From Allobosea lupini (GTDB lineage Bacteria > Pseudomonadota > Alphaproteobacteria > Rhizobiales > Beijerinckiaceae), in NCBI RefSeq assembly GCF_900109525.1, contig NZ_FOAN01000006.1, positions 310,001 through 374,000 of the forward strand: a stretch of 64,000 nucleotides of DNA, read 5' to 3'. The stretch's first letter is position 1, and the number at the start of each line of letters is the position of its first letter. Below the pieces are notes generated by a model, which searched no databases, was not told the origin of the DNA, and worked only from the letters and a program-made list of their open reading frames with translations. Made by a program: the position numbers and the translations under genes. Positions 38,198 through 46,508 of the stretch are shown in pieces.

Positions 38198-38251
38198 GAA
38201 TTTATAATATAAAAATTCTCTCAGATGGAATTATGCGTTGACGAAATTCCA
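38198..38251. promoter_or_regulatory. GGAAT-type dyads between IclR gene and polyamine-type ABC operon
   Basis: GAATTT (38198-38203) pairs with AAATTC (38213-38218), and TGGAATT (38226-38232) pairs with AATTCCA (38245-38251) with a 12-base spacer. The half-site TGGAA is the same as in the IclR-type boxes at 3122-3167, but the spacing is longer. The stretch is strikingly AT-rich, which fits a promoter region. Regulator binding is conjecture. Confidence 0.42.
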
Positions 38252-38325
38252 CCGCTCCGGCTTCTGGAACGCATGAGGGCAAAAGACCCCGATGAGTGGG
38301 CGGGGCAAGCCGAGCGGGAGAGGTC

Positions 38326-39381
38326 ATGGGCTTCCTGACGCTGGACAAGCTGAGCAAGGTCTACGGCGATTTCGCCGCAGCGCGCGACATCGACCTCAGC
38401 GTCGCCAAGGGCGAGTTCGTCTCGCTGCTCGGTCCCTCCGGCTGCGGCAAGACCACGACGCTGCAGATGATCGCCGGGCTGGTCGAGCCGACCACGGGCA
38501 CGATCACGCTGGACGGTCGCGACATCACCCGCGAGACCCCGAACAAGCGCGGCCTCGGCATCGTCTTCCAGAGCTATGCGCTGTTCCCGCACATGACGGT
38601 GGCCGAGAATGTCGCCTTCGGCCTGGAGATGCGCAAGGTCGCCAAGGCCGAGCGCGACGAGCGCGTCGCGACCATGCTCGGGCTCGTGCATCTCGGCGGC
38701 TTTTCCGAGCGCTATCCGCGCCAGCTCTCCGGCGGCCAGCGCCAGCGCGTCGCCATCGCCCGCGCCCTCGTCATCCAGCCGCCGGTGCTGCTGCTCGACG
38801 AGCCGCTGTCCAATCTCGACGCCAAATTGCGCGAGGAGATGCAGTTCGAATTGCGCCGCATCCAGCAGCGCGTCGGCACCACCACGATCATGGTGACGCA
38901 CGACCAGGCCGAGGCGCTCTCGATCAGCGACCGCGTCGTGGTGATGGAGCAGGGCCGGATGACGCAGGTCGACGCGCCCTACAGGCTCTACGAGAACCCG
39001 GCGACGCCGTTCATCTCCACCTTCGTCGGCAAGATGAACCGGCTGGACGGTGTCTGGCGCAAGGGCGCGGCGGAGGTTGCCGGCATCGCCCTGCCGGCGG
39101 AGGCCAGTGGTCTTCAGGAAGGACAGGCGATCGCGCTCTCGATTCGGCCGGAGAAGATCGCGCTGAAGCCGCCAGGGCAAAGCCGGCTCGACGGCACCAT
39201 CGCCAATCGCTTCTTCCTCGGTGGCTCCTGGCTTTTCACGGTCGAGACGCCGGCGGGTGCCATCCTGGTCTCGGCGCCGAACGACGGCGAGGAGCCGGCC
39301 CGCGAAGGCGCCAGGGTCGCGCTCGACTGGGCTCCGGCCAGCCTGCGCATCGAGCCGCTCGCGCAGGGAGCGGCGGCATGA
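38326..39381 (+). CDS. ABC transporter ATP-binding protein (PotA/spermidine-putrescine type)
   Basis: This 351-residue cytoplasmic ATPase has Walker A GPSGCGKTTTLQMI, Q-loop VFQSYALFPHMTV, signature LSGGQRQRVAIARAL, Walker B LLLLDEPLSNLDAKLRE and switch VTHDQAEALS. The C-terminal TOBE-like region reads LSIRPEKIAL. Family members energise import of polyamines, iron or small organic ligands. It is the first gene of a seven-gene operon with two permeases, a three-subunit dehydrogenase and the receptor. GGGAGAGG precedes the ATG at 38326. Confidence 0.93.
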   Translation: MGFLTLDKLSKVYGDFAAARDIDLSVAKGEFVSLLGPSGCGKTTTLQMIAGLVEPTTGTITLDGRDITRETPNKRGLGIVFQSYALFPHMTVAENVAFGLEMRKVAKAERDERVATMLGLVHLGGFSERYPRQLSGGQRQRVAIARALVIQPPVLLLDEPLSNLDAKLREEMQFELRRIQQRVGTTTIMVTHDQAEALSISDRVVVMEQGRMTQVDAPYRLYENPATPFISTFVGKMNRLDGVWRKGAAEVAGIALPAEASGLQEGQAIALSIRPEKIALKPPGQSRLDGTIANRFFLGGSWLFTVETPAGAILVSAPNDGEEPAREGARVALDWAPASLRIEPLAQGAAA

Positions 39382-40235
39382 GTGTCGGGCGCTCAGCGGC
39401 GACACCGTTCTGGCTCGCCGGGCCGGGCGCGCTGGTCTTCCTCGGGCTCATCGTCCTGCCGCTCGTGCTGACGGTGATCCTGTCCTTCCACGCCTATGAC
39501 CACACCACCGGCATCAAGAACGAGTTCACCCTCGCCCACTACGCGGCCGTATTCTCGGACGACTACTACCTCGGCATCTTCTGGCGCACGCTCCGCCTCG
39601 CCGCGCTGACCACGCTGATCTGCGCCGTCATCGGCGCGCCCGAGGCCTATATCCTGTCGCGGATGCGCGATCCCTGGCGCTCGGTCTTCCTCCTGGTGAT
39701 CATCGGGCCGCTCTTGGTCTCGGTCGTGGTCCGCGCGTTCGGCTGGAGCATGCTGCTCGGCTCGACCGGACTCGTGAACCAGTCCCTGCAGGGGCTCGGC
39801 TTCGAAAGCGTGCGCCTGCTCTATACCGAGACCGCGATCGTGATCGCGCTCGTCCACGTCATGCTGCCTTTCATGGTGATCCCGGTCTGGACCGCGCTGC
39901 AGAAGCTCGATCCGATGGTCGAGGCCGCCGCCTGGAGCCTTGGCGCCTCGCACTTCACCGCGTTGCGCCGGGTCGTGCTGCCGCAGGTCTCGCTCGGCAT
40001 GCTCTCAGGCAGCCTGATCGTCTTCGGCCTTTCGGCCTCGGCCTTCGCCATCCCCGGCCTGCTCGGCGGGCGCCGGCTCAAGATGGCGGCGACGCTGGTC
40101 TACGACGAATACATGCACGAGCTGAACTGGCCGCTCGGCGCGACGATCGCGATCATCGTCCTCGCCGCCAATCTCGTGATCATGCTGGCCTATAACCGCG
40201 TCATCGAGACGCGCGCCCGCAAGACCTTGGGGTGA
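39378..40235 (+). CDS. ABC transporter permease (PotB type)
   Basis: This 285-residue inner-membrane protein has about six hydrophobic segments and the EAA loop EAAAWSLGASHFTALRRVVLP that docks to the ATPase. Starting from the ATGA junction at 39378 it reads MSVGRSAATPFWLAGPGALVFLG only in part before the first helix. It forms the channel with the next gene product. Confidence 0.92.
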   Translation: MSVGRSAATPFWLAGPGALVFLGLIVLPLVLTVILSFHAYDHTTGIKNEFTLAHYAAVFSDDYYLGIFWRTLRLAALTTLICAVIGAPEAYILSRMRDPWRSVFLLVIIGPLLVSVVVRAFGWSMLLGSTGLVNQSLQGLGFESVRLLYTETAIVIALVHVMLPFMVIPVWTALQKLDPMVEAAAWSLGASHFTALRRVVLPQVSLGMLSGSLIVFGLSASAFAIPGLLGGRRLKMAATLVYDEYMHELNWPLGATIAIIVLAANLVIMLAYNRVIETRARKTLG

Positions 40236-40240
40236 GTTCG

Positions 40241-41035
40241 ATGCAGAAGAACGGCCCCGTCGCGCTCCTCTTCCACACCCTCGTCGTCTCCTTCGTGCTG
40301 GCGCCGCTGGCGGTGATCTGCCTGGTCGCCTTCACGCCGGAGAACACGCTCTCGATCCCGACCACCAGCTTCTCGCTGCGCTGGTTCAAGGCGATCTTCG
40401 AGCACCCCGACTTCGTCGCCTCCTTCGTCAACAGCCTCTGGCTGGCGACGCTCGCCGCGACGCTCTCGGTCGCGATCTCGGTGCCGGCGGCGCTCGCCAT
40501 CGACCGCTACGACTTTCCCGGCCGCAATGCACTGAACGCCCTTTTCCTCTCGCCGCTGATCATCCCGCACCTCGTGCTCGGCGTCGCCTTCCTGCGGCTC
40601 TTCGCGCTGATCGGCGCGACCGGCAGCTTCGCCTGGCTTGTCGCCTGCCATGTCGTGGTGATCACACCCTATGTGCTGCGCCTCGTGATGGCCGCCTTCA
40701 CCGGGCTCGACCGCTCGGCGGAGCAGGCGGCGATGACGCTGGGGGCCTCGCACTGGACGGTGTTCCGCCGCGTTACCGCGCCGATGATCCTGCCGGGCAT
40801 CACCGGCGGCTGGCTGCTCGCCTTCATCAACAGCTTCGACGAACTCACCATGTCGATCTTCGTGACCTCGCCGCAGACCGTGACGCTGCCGGTGCGGATG
40901 TACATGTACGCGACCGAATCGATCGATCCGATGATGGCCGCCGTCTCGGCGCTGATGATCGCGCTCACCGCTGTCGCCATGCTGGTGCTCGACCGCGCCT
41001 TCGGCCTCGACAAGATTCTCGTCGGGCAGAAATGA
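40241..41035 (+). CDS. ABC transporter permease (PotC type)
   Basis: This protein is about 264 residues long with six hydrophobic segments. The PotC-type opening is FHTLVVSFVLAPLAVICLVAF, followed by FSLRWFKAIFEH, and the EAA loop is SAEQAAMTLGASHWTVFRRV. GGTGAG lies five bases before the ATG at 40241. A GTG at 40232, overlapping the previous stop, is the other possible start and adds three residues. It completes the transmembrane channel. Confidence 0.92.
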   Translation: MQKNGPVALLFHTLVVSFVLAPLAVICLVAFTPENTLSIPTTSFSLRWFKAIFEHPDFVASFVNSLWLATLAATLSVAISVPAALAIDRYDFPGRNALNALFLSPLIIPHLVLGVAFLRLFALIGATGSFAWLVACHVVVITPYVLRLVMAAFTGLDRSAEQAAMTLGASHWTVFRRVTAPMILPGITGGWLLAFINSFDELTMSIFVTSPQTVTLPVRMYMYATESIDPMMAAVSALMIALTAVAMLVLDRAFGLDKILVGQK

Positions 41036-41036
41036 C

Positions 41037-41327
41037 ATGCCGCTCCTGCACCGCCTCGTCCGCACCGACCATCCCGCCATCGCCTTCACCCTCGACGGCG
41101 AGCCTTGCGAGGGCCGCGCGGGCGACACCGTGCTGACAGCGATCCTGACCAAGGTCGAGCGCCTGCGCCTCTCCGAGTTCTCGGCCTCGCCGCGCGCCGG
41201 CTTCTGCCAGATGGGCGCCTGCCAGGATTGCTGGGTCGTGCTCGAGAACGGCGAGCGCCTGCGCGCCTGCTCGACCGCGCTGACCGCCGGCATGCGCATC
41301 CTCACCCGCCGCGCGAGGACGGCATGA
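41037..41327 (+). CDS. (2Fe-2S)-binding protein, HcnA-like small subunit of an amine/amino-acid dehydrogenase
   Basis: This 96-residue ferredoxin-like protein has cluster-binding cysteines in GFCQMGACQDCWV and a fourth in RLRACST (spacing Cys-x4-Cys-x2-Cys-x11-Cys). It resembles HcnA and the small subunits of opine, proline and hydroxyproline dehydrogenases, which pass electrons within a three-subunit enzyme. The next two genes overlap it and each other, giving the full HcnABC-like set. Confidence 0.9.
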   Translation: MPLLHRLVRTDHPAIAFTLDGEPCEGRAGDTVLTAILTKVERLRLSEFSASPRAGFCQMGACQDCWVVLENGERLRACSTALTAGMRILTRRARTA

Positions 41328-42724
41328 GCGGGCAACCGCCCAGCGAGCGCCCGCAGCCGCTGATCGTCGGCGCCGGGCCGGCCGGCATCCGGGCCGCTGA
41401 GGGGCTGGTCAAGGCCGGCCTGCGTCCGCTCGTGGTCGACGAGGCACCCGCCTGCGGCGGCCAGATCTACCGCCAGCGACTCGTGCCGGACGGACGCTCG
41501 ACCCGCGACCTCTACGGCTCAGAAGCGCAGAAGGCCGAGGCGCTGCATCGCGACTTCGCCGCGCTCGACGGCAAGCTCGACTACTGGCCGCAGGCGCTGC
41601 TCTGGAACCTCCGCGCCGACGGGGCCGACATCATGGTCGAGGGCACGAGCCGGCAGGTCGCCTATGACGGCCTGATCCTCGCGACCGGCGCGACCGACCG
41701 CATCCTGCCGATCCCCGGCTGGACCCTGCCGGGGGTCTTCACTTTGGGCGGCGCCCAGATCGCGCTGAAGAGCCAGGGCTGCGCCATCGGCGCGAGAATC
41801 GTCTTCCTCGGCTCCGGGCCGCTGCTCTATCTCGTCGCCTGGCAGTATATGAAGGCCGGCGCCAAGGTCGCGGCCGTGCTCGACACCGCGCCTTTCGCCG
41901 CAAAGTTCAACCTGTTGCGCGGATTGCCGCTCTTCCCGGGCATCGTGCTGCGCGGCATGCGGATGACCGCAGAGCTGAAGCTGGGCGGCGTCGGCCTGCA
42001 TTACGACGTCGGCGATGTCCGCATCGAGGGCAAGAATGCGGTCGAAGCGATCGCCTGGCGCCAGGACGGGATGGAGCATCGCCTCGCCTGCGACGGCATC
42101 GGCTACGGTCTTGCCCTGCGCTCCGAAACGCAAACAGCCGATCTCGCCGGCTGCCGCTTCGCCTTCAATCAGCGCGACCGCGCCGTCCTGCCCGAGCGCG
42201 ACGCCGCCGGCCGCACCAGCGTGCCCGGCGTCTATCTCGCCGGCGACGGCGCCGGCATCGCCGGGGCGGATGCGGCCGAACGCGCCGGCGAACGGGCCGG
42301 GCTCGCTCTGCTGCAGGATCGCGGCCTGCCGCACGACGCCACCCGCGCCGCGACTCTGGAGACGGAGCTCGCCCGCATCGGCCGCTTCCGCGACGTGCTG
42401 GAAGCCGCCTTCCCCTTCCCGGTGCATTGGGCGCGGGAGATCGCCGACACCACCATTCTCTGCCGCTGCGAGGAGGTCTCTGCCGGAGATATCCGCGCCG
42501 CCATCAGCCAATTCGGCGTGCACGAGCTCAACCGGCTGAAGGCTGTCAGCCGCGTCGGCATGGGCCGCTGCCAGGGGCGCATCTGCGGCGCCGCCGCCGC
42601 CGAATTGCTGGCGCATGAAACCGGCCGCGGCATCGAGGCCGTCGGCCGCCTGCGCGGCCAGGCACCGGTCAAGCCCGTGCCGCTGACGCTCGCGCTCGCA
42701 GCTGAGCAGGAGGCGGCGGAATGA
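41324..42724 (+). CDS. NAD(P)/FAD-dependent oxidoreductase with BFD-like (2Fe-2S) domain, HcnB-like
   Basis: This 466-residue protein has an N-terminal FAD loop LIVGAGPAGIRAAEGLVKAG, followed by CGGQIYRQRL and a second nucleotide loop IVFLGSGPLLYLVAWQYMKAG. The C-terminal BFD-like Fer2 domain has cysteines in ILCRCEEVSAGDI and GMGRCQGRICG. This matches the middle subunit of hydrogen-cyanide-synthase-like, opine or D-hydroxyproline dehydrogenases. Starts and stops overlap by ATGA on both sides, so the three subunits are made in equal amounts. Confidence 0.93.
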   Translation: MSGQPPSERPQPLIVGAGPAGIRAAEGLVKAGLRPLVVDEAPACGGQIYRQRLVPDGRSTRDLYGSEAQKAEALHRDFAALDGKLDYWPQALLWNLRADGADIMVEGTSRQVAYDGLILATGATDRILPIPGWTLPGVFTLGGAQIALKSQGCAIGARIVFLGSGPLLYLVAWQYMKAGAKVAAVLDTAPFAAKFNLLRGLPLFPGIVLRGMRMTAELKLGGVGLHYDVGDVRIEGKNAVEAIAWRQDGMEHRLACDGIGYGLALRSETQTADLAGCRFAFNQRDRAVLPERDAAGRTSVPGVYLAGDGAGIAGADAAERAGERAGLALLQDRGLPHDATRAATLETELARIGRFRDVLEAAFPFPVHWAREIADTTILCRCEEVSAGDIRAAISQFGVHELNRLKAVSRVGMGRCQGRICGAAAAELLAHETGRGIEAVGRLRGQAPVKPVPLTLALAAEQEAAE

Positions 42725-43911
42725 GCCGGCGCCTGTCCGTCGACGTCGCGATCATCGGCGGTGGCCTCGTCGGCTCCTCGGCCGCGCTGGCGCTGCGCGG
42801 CATGGGCTTTTCCGTCGCCTTGCTCGACAAGGGTTTTTGCGGTGCGCAGGCCTCGGGCGTGAACTATGGCGGCGTGCGCCGCCAGGGCCGGCCGGTCGAG
42901 CAATTGCCGCTGTCGCAGCGCGCGCATGCGATCTGGCCGCGGCTCAAGGCGCTGATCGGCATCGACGGCGAGTTCCTGCGCTCCGGCCATCTCAAGCTCG
43001 CCCGCGGCGACGCCGACATGGCCGCGCTCGAAGCCTATGCGGACGCCGTCGCGGAGCAGGGCCTCGACCTCGAGCTTATCGGCCATAACGGCCTGCGCGA
43101 GCGCTTCGGCTGGATCGGCGACGACGTCGTCGGTGCTTCCTTCTGTGCAGGCGACGGCCATGCCAATCCGCGCCTGGTCTCGATCGGCTTCGCCGCTGCG
43201 GCGCGCCGGGCCGGCGTCGAGGTGCTGGAGAACACGGCGGTCGACGACGTAACCCGCGATGGCGAGGGCTTCGCACTCGAGGCCGCGAACAACCTGTCGC
43301 TGCGCGCCCGCTTCGTCATCAACAGCGCCGGTGCCTGGGCCGGTCCCTTCGCCGAAAGCTTCGGCGAGCCGGTGCCGCTCTCGCGCATCTACCCCTCCAT
43401 GATCGTCACCGAGCCGATGGACCAGGTGATGTCGGTCAATATCGGCATGGAGGGCGGCGGCATCTATGCCCGCCAGGTCGAGCGCGGCAATGTCGTGGTC
43501 GGCGGCGAGCGCGCCTTGCCGCTGGCCGATGCCGATTTCTCGCGACCGCGCGGCGATGGCGCGATCGCGATCATGAACAACGCCGCCGCGCTGTTCCCCG
43601 GCCTGCGCCATGCCCAGGCGATCCGCTTCTGGAGCGGGACCGAAGGCGCCATGCCCGACAGGAACCCGGTGATCGGCCCGAGCGGGACGACGCCCGGCCT
43701 GATCCACGCCTTCGGCTTCACCGGCGCCGGCTTCCAGATCGCGCCGGGCGTCGGCGAGGTTCTGGCCGAACTCGTCCGGGACGGCGAGACGCAGACCCCG
43801 ATCGCGGCCTTCTCGATCGGCCGGTTCAAGCAGGATTCCGCCCGCACCGACGCTGGCTCGGGTGCGGGGCAAAACCAAGAGCCGCACAACGCAGGGGAGT
43901 TGAGACCATGA
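42721..43911 (+). CDS. FAD-dependent amino-acid/amine oxidoreductase (DAO family), HcnC-like catalytic subunit
   Basis: This 396-residue flavoprotein has the DAO fold: FAD loop VAIIGGGLVGSSAALALRGMG, GVNYGGVRRQGRP next to the flavin, and C-terminal GLIHAFGFTGAGFQIAPGVGE. In heterotrimeric dehydrogenases this subunit oxidises the C-N bond of the substrate and passes electrons to the iron-sulfur subunits. D-hydroxyproline or opine-like compounds are typical substrates, and a polyamine-like amine is possible given the transporter. The gene overlaps the receptor gene after it. Confidence 0.9.
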   Translation: MSRRLSVDVAIIGGGLVGSSAALALRGMGFSVALLDKGFCGAQASGVNYGGVRRQGRPVEQLPLSQRAHAIWPRLKALIGIDGEFLRSGHLKLARGDADMAALEAYADAVAEQGLDLELIGHNGLRERFGWIGDDVVGASFCAGDGHANPRLVSIGFAAAARRAGVEVLENTAVDDVTRDGEGFALEAANNLSLRARFVINSAGAWAGPFAESFGEPVPLSRIYPSMIVTEPMDQVMSVNIGMEGGGIYARQVERGNVVVGGERALPLADADFSRPRGDGAIAIMNNAAALFPGLRHAQAIRFWSGTEGAMPDRNPVIGPSGTTPGLIHAFGFTGAGFQIAPGVGEVLAELVRDGETQTPIAAFSIGRFKQDSARTDAGSGAGQNQEPHNAGELRP

Positions 43912-44960
43912 CCAGCCATCGCACCATCCTGGCAGCCGGCGTCGCCACTATCGCGTTCGCCGCGGCCGGCAGCGCCTTCGCCCAGTCGAAGAGGCTCTAT
44001 GTCGGCATGAACGGCGGCAATTTCGAGAAGACCTTTACCCAGGCCGTCTTCCCGGACTTCGAGAAGGCCAACGACGTCAAGGTCGTGGTCGTGCCCGGCA
44101 CCTCCTCGGACATCCTCGCCAAGGCGACGGCTGCCAAGGACAAGCCGCAGATGCACGTCATGTTCCTCGATGACGGCGTCATGGTCCGCGCCATCGGCGC
44201 CGGCCTCTGCGAGAAGCTGAAGCCTGGCCCGGAGCTCGCCGACCTCACGCCCGGCTCGCGCATGAAGGACGACATGGCCGTCGGCATCGACCTCGGCATG
44301 ACCGGCCTCGGCTACAACAAGAAGCTGTTCGACGAGAAGGGCTGGCCGGCACCGACCTCGTGGATGGACCTCGCCGATCCCAAGTACAAGGGCAAGGTCG
44401 TGTTCCAGTCGGCCTCGGCTTCCTCCTTCGGCCTGCACGCCTTCCTGATGTTCAACCGCATCCAGGGCGGCACCGAGGCCAATGTCGAGCCGGGCTTCAG
44501 CAAGTTCCGCGACACCATCGGCAAGAACGTCCTCGAATTCATCCCGAGCTCGGCCAAGATCGCCGAGATGGCCCAGACCGGCGAGGCGGCGATCTTCCCG
44601 CTGACGCCGACTGCAATCTCGACGCTGAAGGAGAAGGGCATCGGAGTCGAATACGCCCAGCCCAAGGAAGGCTCGGTCGTGCTGATGGTCGCCGAATGCG
44701 TCATCGCCAAGAACTCCGAGCCGGAGCTGGCACAGAAGCTCGCCGCCTATCTGCTCTCGCCCGAGGCTCAGTCCAAGGCGCTCGCCGCCGGCAACATCGT
44801 GCCCTCGAACACCAAGGCCAAGGCTACGACACCCGAGGCCGAGAAGAAGCTCGAGGCCTTCCATGCCAACATGAAGAGCGCCGTCACCCTCGACTGGGAC
44901 CAGATCAATGCCAAGCGGCCGGAATGGAACAGCCGCTGGAACAAGATGATCGAGCGCTGA
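43908..44960 (+). CDS. ABC transporter substrate-binding protein (PotD/spermidine-putrescine type)
   Basis: This 350-residue periplasmic receptor has a signal peptide (ILAAGVATIAFAAAGSAFA followed by QSKRL) and a mature part typical of PotD-like proteins (LYVGMNGGNFEKTFTQAVFPDFEKAN; DLGMTGLGYNKKLF). Unusually it is last in the operon after the dehydrogenase genes, whereas the receptor often comes first. It supplies the substrate to the permease pair. A rho-independent terminator follows. Confidence 0.92.
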   Translation: MTSHRTILAAGVATIAFAAAGSAFAQSKRLYVGMNGGNFEKTFTQAVFPDFEKANDVKVVVVPGTSSDILAKATAAKDKPQMHVMFLDDGVMVRAIGAGLCEKLKPGPELADLTPGSRMKDDMAVGIDLGMTGLGYNKKLFDEKGWPAPTSWMDLADPKYKGKVVFQSASASSFGLHAFLMFNRIQGGTEANVEPGFSKFRDTIGKNVLEFIPSSAKIAEMAQTGEAAIFPLTPTAISTLKEKGIGVEYAQPKEGSVVLMVAECVIAKNSEPELAQKLAAYLLSPEAQSKALAAGNIVPSNTKAKATTPEAEKKLEAFHANMKSAVTLDWDQINAKRPEWNSRWNKMIER

Positions 44961-44981
44961 TCCGAGCCCATCTGCGAACGG

Positions 44982-45016
44982 CCCGCCGCAAGGGAAAGGC
45001 CCTGGCGGCGGGTTTC
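44982..45016 (+). terminator. Rho-independent terminator of the polyamine-type/dehydrogenase operon
   Basis: CCCGCCGC (44982-44989) and GCGGCGGG (45005-45012) pair across a loop that can itself fold (AGGG with CCCT), followed by TTTCGT. It starts 22 bases after the receptor stop codon and ends the seven-gene transcript. Confidence 0.78.
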
Positions 45017-45134
45017 GTGCCATCAGATACTTTTAGACTGCACGCATTCCTTGCATTTTAAGGTTTGCCGTCCATGATTGCATCGAAATCGGTGCGGCCC
45101 TGCCTGCCCTGAAGCGAAGCGACATGGTGGTGGG

Positions 45135-46334
45135 ATGACGCAGTCGGCCGCACTGGCCTCGCCAGCCCCGGGCGGGGATGAGCAGATCGAGGTCATGGCC
45201 AAGACCGGCCTCGAGGAACTGACGACGCGTCTCGCCAAGGCGCGCGGGGTCGAAGAGATCCTGCGGGTCGTCCGCGGCGGCGCCCGCAGGCTCGTCGGCG
45301 CCGACGGCATCAGCTTCGTCCTGCGCGAGGGCGACAAGTGCTTCTATGCCGACGAGGACGCGATCGGCCCGCTCTGGAAGGGCCAGCGTTTCCCGCTCGA
45401 CCGCTGCATCTCCGGCTGGGCGATGCTGCATGGCGAGGCTGTCGTCATCGAGGACGTCTACGCCGACGATCGTATCCCGCACGCCGCCTACCGGCCGACC
45501 TTCGTGCAGAGCCTCGTCATGGTGCCCGTGCACGCCGACGATCCCGTCGCCGCGATCGGCGCCTATTGGGCGCGCCCGCACAAGCCGTCCGACGAAAGCG
45601 TCGAGATGCTCAAGCGCATCGCGAACAGCGCCGCGGTCGCGATGACCAATGTCGCGCTGTTCTCCTCGCTGAACGCCGCGCGCGAGGAGGCGGTGCGCGC
45701 CAAGGACGCGCTGATCCTCGCCATGGCCGCGCTCGCCGATACCCGCGACAACGAGACCGGCGACCATATCCGCCGCACCCAGCACTATGTCCGCGCGCTG
45801 GCCGAGGCGGCGCGTCGGCACGGTCTCTACCAGCCGCAGCTCGACGCCGAGCTGATCGAGCTCATCTACAAATCGGCGCCGCTGCACGATATCGGCAAGG
45901 TCGGCATTTCCGACGCCATCCTGCGCAAGCCCGGCAAGCTCGATGCCGAGGAATTCGCGATCATGCGCACCCACGCCAGGCTTGGGCGCGACGCCATCGC
46001 CAATGCCGAACGTTATTTCGGTGGCACCACAGGCTTCCTGACGATCGCCAAGGAGATGGCTTATTCCCATCATGAGCGTTGGGACGGCCAGGGCTATCCG
46101 GAAGGCCTGGCCGGCGAAGCGATACCGCTCTGCGGGCGGATCATGGCGATCGCCGACGTCTACGACGCCCTGGTGTCGGACCGCGTCTACAAAGCGGCGA
46201 TCCCGCACGCCGAGGCGGTGAAGGTGATCGAAAGCGAGCGCGGGCGCCATTTCGATCCGGCGCTGGTCGATGTCTTCCTGGAGATCGCTCCGGTCTTCCA
46301 GGAGATCGGCGAGCAGTTCGGCAAGCCGGCCTGA
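45135..46334 (+). CDS. GAF and HD-GYP domain protein (putative cyclic-di-GMP phosphodiesterase)
   Basis: This 399-residue cytoplasmic signalling protein has an N-terminal GAF sensory domain (about residues 20-190; DGISFVLREGDKCFYADE), a short helix, then an HD-GYP domain. The HD-GYP domain has TRDNETGDHIRRTQHYV, SAPLHDIGKVGISDAIL, HHERWDGQGYPEGL with the GYP triad and IADVYDAL. These are the full metal-binding and catalytic residues, so it should be active on cyclic di-GMP. The ATG at 45135 follows GGTGGTGGG. It stands alone, not in an operon with the neighbouring catabolic genes. Confidence 0.93.
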   Translation: MTQSAALASPAPGGDEQIEVMAKTGLEELTTRLAKARGVEEILRVVRGGARRLVGADGISFVLREGDKCFYADEDAIGPLWKGQRFPLDRCISGWAMLHGEAVVIEDVYADDRIPHAAYRPTFVQSLVMVPVHADDPVAAIGAYWARPHKPSDESVEMLKRIANSAAVAMTNVALFSSLNAAREEAVRAKDALILAMAALADTRDNETGDHIRRTQHYVRALAEAARRHGLYQPQLDAELIELIYKSAPLHDIGKVGISDAILRKPGKLDAEEFAIMRTHARLGRDAIANAERYFGGTTGFLTIAKEMAYSHHERWDGQGYPEGLAGEAIPLCGRIMAIADVYDALVSDRVYKAAIPHAEAVKVIESERGRHFDPALVDVFLEIAPVFQEIGEQFGKPA

Positions 46335-46403
46335 GCCTGCCGGCAGCGCGCTTGACCGCTGCCTGGCCGGCGCCTCCCGAACCTGCGCTTGCCGGCTCCG
46401 GAT

Positions 46404-46447
46404 TTGACAGGCAAGCCTGCCTCGCTACATTTCTGCAATCGATTACA
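46404..46447 (+). promoter_or_regulatory. Promoter with LacI-type operator before the isomerase/dehydrogenase operon
   Basis: TTGACA (46404-46409) and TACATT (46426-46431), spaced 16 bases, form a good sigma-70-type promoter. Immediately downstream TGCAATCGATTACA (46434-46447) is a CG-centred dyad with one mismatch pair, typical of LacI/GalR sites. It is roughly 60 bases before the isomerase start. No LacI gene is adjacent; the only one in the window has a different operator. Confidence 0.62.
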
Positions 46448-46508
46448 TCACCGATCAGGCGGTCGATCGCGAGCTCCGGCAAGGGGCCGCACCAGCGGGA
46501 GGGTCGCG

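Noticed and set aside
38292-40235. A 647-codon frame covering the ATPase and permease genes
   Set aside because: The first half is out-of-frame translation of the PotA-type ATPase gene. Only the part from 39378 is the permease; this is not a fusion protein.
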